A stretch of 64,000 nucleotides of DNA from positions 51,013 to 115,012 of the forward strand of contig CAKKRE010000023.1 of the NCBI GenBank assembly GCA_919902505.1. The letters run 5' to 3'. Of the stretch, positions 16,398 to 24,474 are shown in pieces (position 1 is the stretch's first letter; each line of letters opens with the position of its first letter). The DNA comes from Nitrospiraceae bacterium (GTDB lineage: Bacteria > Nitrospirota > Nitrospiria > Nitrospirales > Nitrospiraceae). The notes beneath the pieces were generated by a model, which saw only the letters and a list, made by a program, of their open reading frames with translations, was not told where the DNA came from and did no database searches. The translations under genes and the position numbers were made by a program.

Positions 16398-16432
16398 AGG
16401 TCGAACGATCTTCCACAGCATGGCACGAAAAA

Positions 16433-16720
16433 ATGCTTGATCCAATCCATCCTGGAGAGATTTTGCTCGAAGAATTCATGCGACCGCTGGCCGTGAGTAT
16501 CAATCAGCTTGCGCGTAAGATTGGGGTCCCACCTGGCCGGATCAGTGCCATCGTGAACGGAAAGCGCGCCATTACCGCTGACACGGCCCTTCGTTTGGCC
16601 AAATACTTCGGCACGTCTTCCGAACTCTGGCTTGGACTTCAGAGTGAGTACGATCTCAGAATCGCCAAACGTACCATCGGACCGGAAATCGAGAAACGTG
16701 TTCAGCAACACGTGGCCTGA
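16433..16720 (+). CDS. higA: HigA-type antitoxin, XRE helix-turn-helix
   Basis: A 95-residue protein with the HigA opening DPIHPGEILLEEFMRPL and a helix-turn-helix (INQLARKIGVPPGRISAIVNGKRAI), ending with the usual SELWLGLQSEYDLRIAK block. HigA represses its operon and neutralises the HigB mRNA interferase. No higB is visible on either side: the MITE-like element lies immediately upstream, where higB normally sits. It is therefore an orphan antitoxin or the remainder of a disrupted higBA pair. Confidence 0.88.
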   Translation: MLDPIHPGEILLEEFMRPLAVSINQLARKIGVPPGRISAIVNGKRAITADTALRLAKYFGTSSELWLGLQSEYDLRIAKRTIGPEIEKRVQQHVA

Positions 16721-16854
16721 GAGATGATCGCCCTCAGAAACCGTTGAATATAAAAGGTCCTACAGTTCATCTGCGAGAAAATCAGAGGCGGGTTATACGG
16801 TAGGCAATCGACGATCCGCAGCATATGCGGATACATCTAATCATTGTAAGCCGC

Positions 16855-17154
16855 ATGAGAATAACCTGGCATCTGATCAAATGGCTTTGGTGGCTGGGCT
16901 TGGCTTTCTTGCCGCGCATGCTTTGGGTCTTGGAGCGCCGATTCATGGACCAGATCGGTTGCCCTCCTCGTGGAGATTGCTATGTGCTCGGGTCGGAGAT
17001 CTTGCTCGACTGGGACATTCTAATAATGGGCTCAGCGATCTTCATTCGGCCGATATGCTGCTGGTTCATCCTTATTGCGCCAGCCATGGCAATACGCGCT
17101 AGGCTGCGGTCTAACAATACATTCAAGCCGAGCCCGCTTCGCGGGTCGGCTTAA
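16855..17154 (+). CDS. Hypothetical membrane protein of an integron gene cassette
   Basis: About 99 residues from ATG 16855 (an in-frame ATG at 16825 would add ten). It is hydrophobic, with helices around LIKWLWWLGLAFLPRMLW and near the C terminus, and has CPPRGDCYVLG between them. The frame reads into the attC site and stops there, giving the tail NNTFKPSPLRGSA; C-terminal ends encoded by attC DNA are common in cassette genes. A competing frame at 16881-17102 is less protein-like. No function is known. Confidence 0.5.
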   Translation: MRITWHLIKWLWWLGLAFLPRMLWVLERRFMDQIGCPPRGDCYVLGSEILLDWDILIMGSAIFIRPICCWFILIAPAMAIRARLRSNNTFKPSPLRGSA

Positions 17155-17168
17155 TTCAGGCGTTAGGG
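17109..17168 (+). other. Integron attC recombination site (59-base-element type)
   Basis: Inverse core GTCTAAC (17109-17115) and core GCGTTAGGG (17160-17168) flank an imperfect palindrome: AAGCCGA pairs with TCGGCTT, then CCCGC pairs with GCGGG around a TTC loop. One unpaired G on one arm gives the extrahelical base seen in folded attC sites. Total length is 60 bp. This closely matches the common attC pattern of class 1 and chromosomal integrons. Recombination would occur at G^TTAGGG (17162/17163). No integrase gene or attI site is in the window. Confidence 0.85.
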
Positions 17169-17196
17169 TTCACACATACCATCGAGGTAGCGACCT

Positions 17197-18309
17197 ATGC
17201 CGAAGAATGTTCTTCTCGTGGGACTCACTTACAAGGGAAGCGAGATACCCGATACGAAGATTGACGTGCTCGGCCTTTGTCGTCCCGAAATCGCATCAGA
17301 CAAAGCGGCGTATGCACTTTACGAATATGACACGATCATCATCAATCCAGAGAGCTACTCACACTTCTTGTTTGGCGCATCCACGAAGCATTCGGCCTCT
17401 GAAAAGGAACTTTGGGACCTAAAGACCGAGAACAACGACTACGATTTCGACAGCGCATATGATCAACACGATCGATCAAAAGAACTTTCCGTCGCGGTTG
17501 AGCAGGGAACCCGCGTAATCTGGCTACTCGCCCGGCAGAAGCATATCCAGTTCTTTGGATTGCGGAGTTTGTATAGCGGATACGCAAGTACGATAGCCAA
17601 GAGGCTCGTCGACACTGCGATTCTGCACGAGAAGAAATCGAGGCGATTGACTCTCAAGGCTGGGGTGGGTGAGTTTCAACCCTACTTTGAACAACTTCAG
17701 AAGGATGGATGGAGTCTCTGCCTCTCGGACTTCGACGACAAGTTGGAAAGTTTTGCAGAGTCGCTCGAGGGTTACTCCCTCGGCGGGTGCGTCCAGCTCG
17801 GAGGCTCTACGGCTTGGCTGCTCACGCCGCCCCCGACCCAAGAGGCAACAAACGTCCTGATCGCCTGCGCGCTCGGACTTGGCGCCGCCGACGTTAATCG
17901 TGGCGCATATCATGGCATCTTCCTGAGCCATACAAGTGCCGACAAGCCCTTTGTCAGGGGTCTCAAGTCACGCCTCGAATCTCACGGCGTCAAGGAAGTC
18001 TGGCTGGACGAAGCCGAAATCATGATCGGTGACTCGCTAACAAAGAAGATCGAAGAAGGCCTCAAGAAGACAAAGTACATAGGCGTCGTACTTTCCCCAA
18101 GATCCATCAGGTCGCCATGGGTCGAGCGTGAGCTCGAGATCGCCATCAATCGCGAGATCGCAACTGGCGAGCTTGCCGTACTGCCCCTACTCTATGAGAA
18201 GTGCGAGCTACCAGCATTCTTGGTCGGGAAGATGTACGCGGACTTCACGTCGCCTTTAGCCTACGATGATAGCGTTGGGAAGCTCTTACGCAGGTTAAAG
18301 ACGAAGTGA
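17197..18309 (+). CDS. TIR-domain protein with novel N-terminal domain, putative defence effector
   Basis: A 370-residue soluble protein. Residues about 238-370 form a TIR domain: YHGIFLSHTSADKPFVRGL (box 1), VWLDEAEIMIGDSL (BB loop) and SPWVERELEIAI, which holds the Glu 312 expected to be catalytic in NAD-cleaving TIRs. The first 235 residues match no family I recognise and may sense a trigger. Bacterial TIRs of this kind often deplete NAD+ or make a signal in anti-phage systems; that role is inferred. The gene begins 29 bp after an attC core, ends next to an attC-like remnant, and is AT-richer than its neighbours, so it looks like a captured integron cassette. The start is ATG 17197. Confidence 0.85.
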   Translation: MPKNVLLVGLTYKGSEIPDTKIDVLGLCRPEIASDKAAYALYEYDTIIINPESYSHFLFGASTKHSASEKELWDLKTENNDYDFDSAYDQHDRSKELSVAVEQGTRVIWLLARQKHIQFFGLRSLYSGYASTIAKRLVDTAILHEKKSRRLTLKAGVGEFQPYFEQLQKDGWSLCLSDFDDKLESFAESLEGYSLGGCVQLGGSTAWLLTPPPTQEATNVLIACALGLGAADVNRGAYHGIFLSHTSADKPFVRGLKSRLESHGVKEVWLDEAEIMIGDSLTKKIEEGLKKTKYIGVVLSPRSIRSPWVERELEIAINREIATGELAVLPLLYEKCELPAFLVGKMYADFTSPLAYDDSVGKLLRRLKTK

Positions 18310-18310
18310 A

Positions 18311-18345
18311 ACTTAACCCTTCCTTCGCTCATGTCAAACGTTAGA
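18311..18345 (+). other. Truncated attC-like sequence downstream of the TIR gene
   Basis: ACTTAAC (18311-18317) fits the inverse-core pattern RYYYAAC, and ATGTCAAACGTTAGA (18331-18345) resembles the usual right end of an attC. Only 35 bp separate the outer ends, too short for a functional site, so an internal deletion is the simplest reading. It would mark the downstream edge of the TIR cassette. Confidence 0.45.
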
Positions 18346-18800
18346 GAGGAAGGAAGCAGGGCCACTCTGAATTTCAGCGGTGCCTGCGACTCATTCTGGG
18401 CAGGCGGGAGGGCGGTCAGTGGGTAAGCTAGGACGAAGGGAGGCGCCATTAGGATAGTGCCAGGTAACATTGCGTGCGAGAGTCTTTTTACTGCTCCACA
18501 CTCCATATGTATCCTGGCTGGGCTGCTGAAGCGGGGATCAGAGCTGTTTTGTGCTCCGATCCTTGCTGAGCCGAAGCGGCCTGACCAAGGTGAGTGGCGG
18601 GGACTGTTCGACGTTCCATTCGAGCGCTGCTGACGGAACGAGTTTCGCGCCAAGCAGAGGCGAAGCGTACGGCGAACCAAAACGGGTCTGGCTTATAGGG
18701 AGACAGCCGGACAGGACTACTTTCACAAAAACGGCTTCGAATCCTCGCCGGAACGGTGGAGATGGTCGGCGAGCCTCTGCATACTGACTTCTCCGCATGC
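18346..18800. other. 455-bp stretch without a supported gene
   Basis: Open frames here are short, lack ribosome-binding sites and have no recognisable protein features. There is no clear attC, terminator or RNA gene. It may be decayed cassette or island DNA between the TIR gene and the PIN/Phd pair. Confidence 0.5.
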
Positions 18801-19226
18801 TTAGCCCTTTCGCGGTTGATTCTTCTGCCGAAAGTACTCGAGGAATTCACGAGGAGACAGTACGCGCATGCCTTGTCGCCGGGATGTGGGAAAGTGCCTG
18901 GTGTTTCCCGTGATGAGGCAATGGGCGCTACCCGCGAGAGCGACTTCAAGAAATGATTCATCTGCAGCATCAGGCAGCCTGTTTGATAACGGACGTGCAG
19001 CCACACTGTGTCCATCAGCTTTGACTTGATCAAGCAATATCTGGATCAGGTCTTTGTCGAAGCGAAACTTCGGGCGTTTGAGGACATCGGCGTATTCGGT
19101 GAGGATACGGGCATCCAGAAATAAACAGAGGTTTCCTCCGGCGATCATCCTGACGATTTCACCGGGTGGACCGAATGGAGACAAGAGTCCGGCGACCAGG
19201 ACGTTCGTGTCTACCACCACCTTCAC
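18801..19226 (-). CDS. PIN-domain toxin, COG1569-like
   Basis: A 141-residue putative endoribonuclease starting at GTG 19226 (KVVVDTNVLVAGLLSPFG). Acidic metal-site residues are present: Asp 6, Glu in ILTEYADVLKRP, and the pair in DAADESFLEVAL, followed by HCLITGNTRHF. The GTG overlaps the stop of the upstream antitoxin by 4 nt, so the pair is coupled. The frame continues open upstream but has no PIN similarity there. Cellular target unknown. Confidence 0.87.
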   Translation of the reverse strand: MKVVVDTNVLVAGLLSPFGPPGEIVRMIAGGNLCLFLDARILTEYADVLKRPKFRFDKDLIQILLDQVKADGHSVAARPLSNRLPDAADESFLEVALAGSAHCLITGNTRHFPTSRRQGMRVLSPREFLEYFRQKNQPRKG

Positions 19227-19510
19227 CGGCGACGAGCCTTTCGCGCCGATGTAATCTCGAGATTGATTATGGCTGGGGAGAGCGTGTCCGTGCCGGAGTT
19301 GACCGATTGCCGTTGGAGTCGTTCGACCGCAGCGACCGATCGAGCCCGTCGTACGGCAGCAAGGGACTCCTCGAGCGTATCTTCGGTCACAGCCGACAGA
19401 ATGGCAATCGGCTTGCCGTTCGATGTCAGGATGACCTCGCGCTCGCGTGCCAGCTTCGTCCACACTTGGCCTGAGCGTCCACGCAAATCTCGCACGGTGA
19501 TGAACTTCAT
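19223..19510 (-). CDS. Phd/YefM-type antitoxin
   Basis: A 95-residue protein starting MKFITVRDLRGRSGQVW, the Phd/YefM DNA-binding fold, with EREVILTSNGKPIAIL typical of the family. The C-terminal half, rich in Arg, Ala and Glu, would bind the PIN toxin. ATG 19510 was chosen over the upstream in-frame ATG because it begins the conserved domain and fits the upstream promoter. It is expected to repress the operon together with the toxin. Confidence 0.87.
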   Translation of the reverse strand: MKFITVRDLRGRSGQVWTKLAREREVILTSNGKPIAILSAVTEDTLEESLAAVRRARSVAAVERLQRQSVNSGTDTLSPAIINLEITSARKARRR

Positions 19511-19535
19511 GATGCACCTCATTGTGTGACGATAT

Positions 19536-19562
19536 GGTATACAATCGTGCCACAATCGTCAA
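19536..19562 (-). promoter_or_regulatory. Candidate promoter of the Phd/PIN toxin-antitoxin operon
   Basis: On the minus strand, -35 TTGACG (19557-19562) and -10 TATACC (19536-19541), 15 bp apart, or TACCAT 2 bp further on with 17-bp spacing. An inverted repeat ACGAT/ATCGT surrounds the -10 and could be the antitoxin operator. The antitoxin ATG lies 26 bp downstream. Confidence 0.45.
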
Positions 19563-19689
19563 ACAATGTGAGAGCCATTGCGGAAGGCTCCGTGAAGCCA
19601 TCGTCAGGTTGCCTCAATTGCTCCTATGAGGCTGAGCCGAACGATCACGGCAGGAGAGTCAAAAGAGACATGTGGCAAGGTCGCGGTAA

Positions 19690-19735
19690 ATGAAGAGGCT
19701 CAACGTACTTTCTTCGGTACGTTGAGCCTCTTCAT
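19690..19735. terminator. Perfect 19-bp inverted repeat, probable bidirectional terminator
   Basis: Stem arms 19690-19708 and 19717-19735 are exactly complementary around an 8-nt loop. The arm contains GAGGCTCAACGTAC, the same block found in the core of fold-back family A. It lies after the stop of the IPT/TIG gene on the minus strand. There is no long T-run, so termination is likely but not certain. Confidence 0.5.
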
Positions 19736-19798
19736 GCTATGAGAGTCTGATCAGCTGATTTTGCGCGAACGCGCGAGGGCAAGCCCAGTAAGGCAGAA

Positions 19799-20317
19799 CT
19801 ACTTCACCAGAAATGCCTTTGAATCTTCCCCGGAAGCGGTGGTGACGGTCATCATGGCCATGCCTTTGCGTCTGCCGGTCGGCACGGTGGCGGTGATCTG
19901 GGTATCGTTGACGAATGTGAATGCGGCGGGATACCCGGGACCGAAGGACAGAGAGCGAAGGCAGGGGGCGGGACCGAATCCTCTGCCCGAGATCGTCACC
20001 TTCTCGCCTGCTTTGGCTTCATCCGGCGTGACCGATTGGATTTTCGGTGCTTCTCCGAAACAGGCTTGTGCCTTGGCTGCCGTTTCTGCCGAAGTGTACT
20101 TGGGGGCCTGGCCTTTGGCGGTGGCCGCCGGTTTCGCCTTCTGACTTCCGCTCTTCGCGGTCGCCTTTTTCTCGGGAGTCTTCTTGGCTGCTGGTGCGGC
20201 CTGTTCAGCCGGCTTCTTGGTGTCCTCGGCGGCCGCGACGGGGATGACTCCTCCCAGCAGCACAAATCCCATCACCGTCGACCACACCACACTCTGCTTC
20301 TCGCTCTGCCTCTGCAT
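19799..20317 (-). CDS. Exported IPT/TIG-domain protein
   Basis: A 172-residue protein from ATG 20317: signal peptide with hydrophobic VMGFVLLGGVIPVAAAE, a Lys/Ala/Pro-rich linker of about 45 residues (KKPAEQAAPAAKKTPEKK), then an immunoglobulin-like IPT/TIG domain (PKIQSVTPDEAKAGEKVTIS, GRGFGPAP, TQITATVPTG). Such domains usually mediate surface interactions. Two cysteines (QACFGEAP and APCLRSL) could form a disulfide. It is 55 bp after acs on the same strand; an in-frame ATG at 20353 is less likely. Confidence 0.8.
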   Translation of the reverse strand: MQRQSEKQSVVWSTVMGFVLLGGVIPVAAAEDTKKPAEQAAPAAKKTPEKKATAKSGSQKAKPAATAKGQAPKYTSAETAAKAQACFGEAPKIQSVTPDEAKAGEKVTISGRGFGPAPCLRSLSFGPGYPAAFTFVNDTQITATVPTGRRKGMAMMTVTTASGEDSKAFLVK

Positions 20318-20372
20318 GACCGGCCTCCATGCACACAATGAAAGATGATGCATTGACTGAAGACGAATCGTC

Positions 20373-22262
20373 TCAGTCCTCGATCGTCGAAATATCGCCC
20401 ACGTCCTGCCCCAACTCCTTGGCCTTGAGGACCCGCCGCATGATCTTGCCGGACCTGGTCTTCGGCAACGACGGCACGATGTCGATTTCTTTCGGCACCG
20501 CGATTTTCCCCAACTCCTTCAGCACATGGTCTTTGAGCGATTGCACCAACTCTTTCGAGTCCTGGTAGCCCTGTTTCAAGATGACAAAAGCCTTGATCGC
20601 TTCGCCGGCGGTGCGATGCGGTTTGCCGATGACCGCCGCTTCGGCCACGGCCTCGTGGCTGACCAGGGCGCTTTCGACTTCCGCCGTGCCGATGCGGTTG
20701 CCGGCGACTTTAATCACGTCGTCTGCGCGGCCCATGAACCACATGTACCCGTCGTTATCTTTCCGGCACACGTCCCCCGCCGTATAACAGTTGGGGATCG
20801 TGTTCCAATAGACCTTGTAGCGATCGGGGTCTTTATAGATGGTCCGCATCATCGACGGCCAAGGCTTCTTGATGACGGCAAAGCCGCCGGCATTGTTCGG
20901 CAGGCTGTTCCCTTGCTTGTCCACCACGTCGGCCTCGATGCCGAGAAACGGTCTGGTGGCCGATCCCGGCTTCAGCGGAACGGACGGGAGGGGCGTGATC
21001 AGGATGGAACCGGTTTCGGTCTGCCACCAGGTATCCATGATCGGCTTGTCGCTGCCGGTCACCCGGTAGAACCATTCCCAGGCTTCGGGGTTAATGGGTT
21101 CGCCCACGCTGCCGAGGATGCGCAAGGTGGAGAGATCGTATTTCCTGGGCCAGTCCTCGCCGTACTTCATTAGGAGCCGAACCGCCGTCGGCGTGGTGTA
21201 GAAAATCGAGACGCCGTAGCGGGCGATCAAATCCCACCAGCGGCCGGGGTTCGGATAGTCGGGTTTGCCTTCGGCCATGAGGATCGTGGCGCCGTTCAAC
21301 AGCGGGCCATAGACGATGTAACTGTGTCCGGTCACCCAGCCTGGGTCGGCGACGCAGAAGTAGACGTCTTCTTCCTTGAGGTCGAACACATATTTGGTCG
21401 TGATGTAGGTGCCGACCATATAGCCGCCATGCACATGCACGACGCCTTTGGGTTTACCGGTCGTTCCCGAGGTGTAGAGAATGTAGAGCGGGGTCTCCGC
21501 ATCGAGCGGTTCTGCCTGGCAGACGGCGCTCTGTGCGTGCAGCCACTCGACCCAATCGATTTCTTTGGGAGCCGCGAGGGCGACGCCTGGAGATTCGCGT
21601 CGCACGACCACCACTTTTTCGACGGAAGGGCAGGTTCGCACGGCATCGTCGACGACGCCCTTGAGGTTGATGGTTTTCCCGCGATCGTACCCGACATCCG
21701 CTGTGATGATGACGCGCGCTTCGGCGTCCTGGATGCGGTTTGCGAGGGCCGGGGCGCTGAAGCCGGAATAGACCACGCTATGGATCACGCCGATGCGGGC
21801 GCAGGCCAGCATGGCGACGACCTGCTCCGGGATTTTCGGGAGATAGATGGTGACGCGATCGCCCTGTTGCAGGCCGATCGCCTTGAGGGCATTGGCGCAC
21901 CGGTTGACCTGACGCAACAGTTCTCCATAGGTGAAGATGCGTTCCTCGCCGTTCTCGCCGACCCAGATGATGGCGACCTTGTTACGCCGCCACGTGTTCG
22001 CGTGGCGATCCAGGCAGTTATAGGCGATATTGCAGGTCGCGCCGACGAACCATTTCGCCCAGGGGTAGTTCCAGTCGAGCACCTTGCTCCACGGCGAAAA
22101 CCAATCCAGCTCCTTGGCCACACCGCCCCAGAACGCTTCCGGATCGGCGATGGAGGCCTTGTAAGCCTGGTCATAGTCCTGAATATGAGCGGCCGCCTTG
22201 GTCTTGGCGGTCGGCTGAATGACACGTCCTTCTTTCAGTAGGGTATCGATCTTCTCGTCCAT
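20373..22262 (-). CDS. acs: Acetyl-CoA synthetase (AMP-forming)
   Basis: Activates acetate to acetyl-CoA via acetyl-AMP. The 629-residue product has the P-loop YTSGTTGKPKGVVHVHGG, the adenylate-binding TWWQTETGSILITPLP, the hinge region and the C-terminal PKTRSGKIMRR with the Lys that is acetylated for regulation in other species. ATG 22262 has GGAGG 10 nt upstream; the in-frame ATG at 22271 sits only 1 nt from that site and is less likely. It is divergent from the caspase-like gene across 226 bp. Confidence 0.96.
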   Translation of the reverse strand: MDEKIDTLLKEGRVIQPTAKTKAAAHIQDYDQAYKASIADPEAFWGGVAKELDWFSPWSKVLDWNYPWAKWFVGATCNIAYNCLDRHANTWRRNKVAIIWVGENGEERIFTYGELLRQVNRCANALKAIGLQQGDRVTIYLPKIPEQVVAMLACARIGVIHSVVYSGFSAPALANRIQDAEARVIITADVGYDRGKTINLKGVVDDAVRTCPSVEKVVVVRRESPGVALAAPKEIDWVEWLHAQSAVCQAEPLDAETPLYILYTSGTTGKPKGVVHVHGGYMVGTYITTKYVFDLKEEDVYFCVADPGWVTGHSYIVYGPLLNGATILMAEGKPDYPNPGRWWDLIARYGVSIFYTTPTAVRLLMKYGEDWPRKYDLSTLRILGSVGEPINPEAWEWFYRVTGSDKPIMDTWWQTETGSILITPLPSVPLKPGSATRPFLGIEADVVDKQGNSLPNNAGGFAVIKKPWPSMMRTIYKDPDRYKVYWNTIPNCYTAGDVCRKDNDGYMWFMGRADDVIKVAGNRIGTAEVESALVSHEAVAEAAVIGKPHRTAGEAIKAFVILKQGYQDSKELVQSLKDHVLKELGKIAVPKEIDIVPSLPKTRSGKIMRRVLKAKELGQDVGDISTIED

Positions 22263-22488
22263 CGGTGCCATGCCTCCACAAAGCGCGGGCCTGTCCGGCG
22301 CGCGGTTCAATCATCACCGGCATTATGCGGACGGGGGAAAAGAACTGCAACCCTCAGCGCCCCTGTGAGACGGTTCCAGACGCAGGCGAAGACCGCATGG
22401 CGCAAGGCCGGAGCACTCCGCCTTTCTTGACAGTCAGGAGGAGACGAGGGTACGCTGAATCCGTCGCACTTCACTGGATTACCCCTTC

Positions 22489-23874
22489 ATGAGCTCGTCT
22501 AAATTCCCCCGTCTTCGTCGGATGTTCGTATGCCTGGTGGCCATGTGCGCCGCTGGAACGGTCGGAATTCTCTCCAGTGCCCACGCGCAGGTCGGAAAGC
22601 CGGAAGGACTCTATTACAAGTCCTGGGCGGTCGTGGTCGGTGTCGAAAACTACCTCGTGGCGCCGAAGGTGCCCGGCGCGTTGGAGAGTGCGCATGCCGT
22701 GGCGGCGGCCTTGCGGGGGCTCGGGTTCGATGAAGTGATCGAGTTGCAGGATAAAGAGGCAAGTTCCAAACATCTGCTCCAGATTCTCAACGATTATTTA
22801 CCTCGCAAAGTAGGGCGTCAGGATCGCGTGCTGTTCTTTTTTGCCGGGCATGCCGGGATCACTCAGGATTCTCAATCCAAGAAATTGGGCTACCTGGTTC
22901 CCTGGGATGCGCAGCTGAACAATCCCGCCAAAGCCATCACGTTCGATCAGCTCAAAGAATTCAGCCGGCGATCCGCTTCCAAACACATCTTGATGTTGTT
23001 CGACGCGAACATCCGGGGGTGGGAGGTGACCGCGCCGCAGCCGCTTTCACTCGAAGGCCGTTTGTCGCCCGAAGATGACACGGAAAAACGAGCCGTTCAG
23101 GTTCTGACAGCGGCTGAGAAAGAGGAGGCGGTCGGACGTGCTCCGGGCCAGAGCGCTTTTGTAACGGCATTGGTTGCCGGTCTGAACGGGGCTGCCGATC
23201 TCAATAAGAACGGCTGGCTCATGGCCAGCGAACTCGCGGCGCAGGTGAGGCAGGACGTGGAGGCGGCGACGAAAGGGGCGCAGCACCCGCAGTTCGTGCA
23301 GTTGGAGGGCGACGGCGACGTCATTCTGATTGAAGGACGAAAAGGCGCCTTCCAGGCCGGGAAGGAACCGACGAGTGAGGCGGACCGCACGAGGGAGGCC
23401 CGTATTCAATATGAACAGGCCTTTGCATTGCTGCAGCAACAAAAGTCGGCCGAAGAGGCGTTGGAACGGCTCAACCGCGCGATCGGCTACGATCCGTCCT
23501 TCGGCGATGCCTACGTATTAAAGAGTTACATCCGCTTGGAAGTGCTGCCGAATCTGGAGGAGTCGCTGCTTGCCGCCCGCGCGGCGGTGCAACATGCGCC
23601 GCAGAATCCCGACTCCCACTACTCCCTGGCACTGGCCCTCGAAAAGAAGGGGCAGTACCAGGAAGCTGAGCAGGCCATGCAGCAGGCATTAGTGGTGAAT
23701 CCGGCCTACGGAGATGTCTATTTCTCGCTCGGCGCGCTGTACGCCGACCATTTGAACGAACCGCAAAAGTCCGTCGACGCGTTCCGTCGATATCTGGAGT
23801 TGGGGGGACAGAGTGAACGCGCGATTCGCGCCGTTCAATCCAGCGCTCCTCCAGCCGATAAACCCGCTCCCTAG
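22489..23874 (+). CDS. Caspase-like (peptidase C14) protein with TPR repeats, catalytic Cys missing
   Basis: A 461-residue exported protein. After a signal peptide (to about AHAQ, residue 34) comes a caspase-fold domain: SWAVVVGVENYL, a core with the catalytic-type His 121 in FFFAGHAG, and HILMLFDANIRGW. In active family members the last motif reads D-A-C or D-S-C; here the Cys position is Asn 174. The enzyme is therefore probably inactive and used as a binding or scaffold domain. Residues about 290-445 carry at least three TPR units (NPDSHYSLALALEKKGQYQE and others). The stop codon directly precedes fold-back repeat A, copy 2. Confidence 0.85.
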   Translation: MSSSKFPRLRRMFVCLVAMCAAGTVGILSSAHAQVGKPEGLYYKSWAVVVGVENYLVAPKVPGALESAHAVAAALRGLGFDEVIELQDKEASSKHLLQILNDYLPRKVGRQDRVLFFFAGHAGITQDSQSKKLGYLVPWDAQLNNPAKAITFDQLKEFSRRSASKHILMLFDANIRGWEVTAPQPLSLEGRLSPEDDTEKRAVQVLTAAEKEEAVGRAPGQSAFVTALVAGLNGAADLNKNGWLMASELAAQVRQDVEAATKGAQHPQFVQLEGDGDVILIEGRKGAFQAGKEPTSEADRTREARIQYEQAFALLQQQKSAEEALERLNRAIGYDPSFGDAYVLKSYIRLEVLPNLEESLLAARAAVQHAPQNPDSHYSLALALEKKGQYQEAEQAMQQALVVNPAYGDVYFSLGALYADHLNEPQKSVDAFRRYLELGGQSERAIRAVQSSAPPADKPAP

Positions 23875-23997
23875 CAGGCTGTTGAGAAAGCCCGCTAGCG
23901 GCGTTCTCGCTTCGTTCAGGCCCTCAACGTACCGCAAGGGTACGCCTCGGGCTTTCACTCGCTGCGGCCTTGCTGGACGGGCTTTCTGACCAGCCTG
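23875..23997 (+). repeat. Fold-back repeat family A, copy 2 (123 bp)
   Basis: Same core as the copy at 1727, same length. The arms CAGGCTGTTGAGAAAGC and GCTTTCTGACCAGCCTG pair with each other yet differ from the arms of copies 1 and 3. It begins at the base after the TAG stop of the caspase-like gene. Confidence 0.85.
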
Positions 23998-24073
23998 CAG
24001 GTATCCAGGTCCGATCTTGTGTCCTGCGCAGCGATTTGTTTTGCTGCGCGGCGCACGGTTTCTCAACGCACTG

Positions 24074-24244
24074 CTAGTCTTTTCCTCCGCCTTTCAGATA
24101 CCCCAACCCAATCTTCAACGCCCGGCGAGTGATTTCCGGCCAGCGGACCTGGGGGTATTCCGCCAACACGGCGGCGGCTTTGGGATCCTGGATATCGAGT
24201 TGAACCACTTTAATGATGCCGTCTTCAATCTGCACGTCAGCCAT
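24074..24244 (-). CDS. Small conserved-looking hypothetical protein (56 aa)
   Basis: Reads MADVQIEDGIIKVVQLDIQD followed by PKAAAVLAEYPQVRWPEITR and ends LKIGLGYLKGGGKD. AAGGAG lies 10 nt before the ATG at 24244. Charged and soluble, with a likely strand then helices; no family was recognised. It is divergent from the LPP20-like gene. A GCGCAGC/GCTGCGC hairpin (24027-24053) past its stop could end transcription. Confidence 0.7.
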   Translation of the reverse strand: MADVQIEDGIIKVVQLDIQDPKAAAVLAEYPQVRWPEITRRALKIGLGYLKGGGKD

Positions 24245-24321
24245 GTGTCTGTCTCCTTCGTAAAAACCTGTGTCTAGGTAGATGGATCGAGTCCGCCGTC
24301 AACCGGAACAGTCGTTGCGCG

Positions 24322-24350
24322 TTGACAGTCTTAGGGGTGCATGTTAGCAT
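24322..24350 (+). promoter_or_regulatory. Promoter of the LPP20-lpoB gene pair
   Basis: Consensus -35 TTGACA (24322-24327), exactly 17 bp, -10 TAGCAT (24345-24350). It lies 125 bp upstream of the first lipoprotein ATG and within the gap shared with the divergent 56-residue gene. Confidence 0.55.
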
Positions 24351-24474
24351 AAAATCTGATTTTTTCGCCCAACTGTGTCGGGTGACAGTGAGCCACACAC
24401 GTCTCTCTCCCATCATCTTGCCACACACCACGAAGCCGTCAGCGTTCAGCTGTGTCACACCAAGGAGGAATCGT

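Noticed and set aside
16881..17102. 73-residue ORF in another frame of the attC-linked cassette
   Set aside because: Lower protein character than the overlapping membrane-protein frame, but the choice is not certain.
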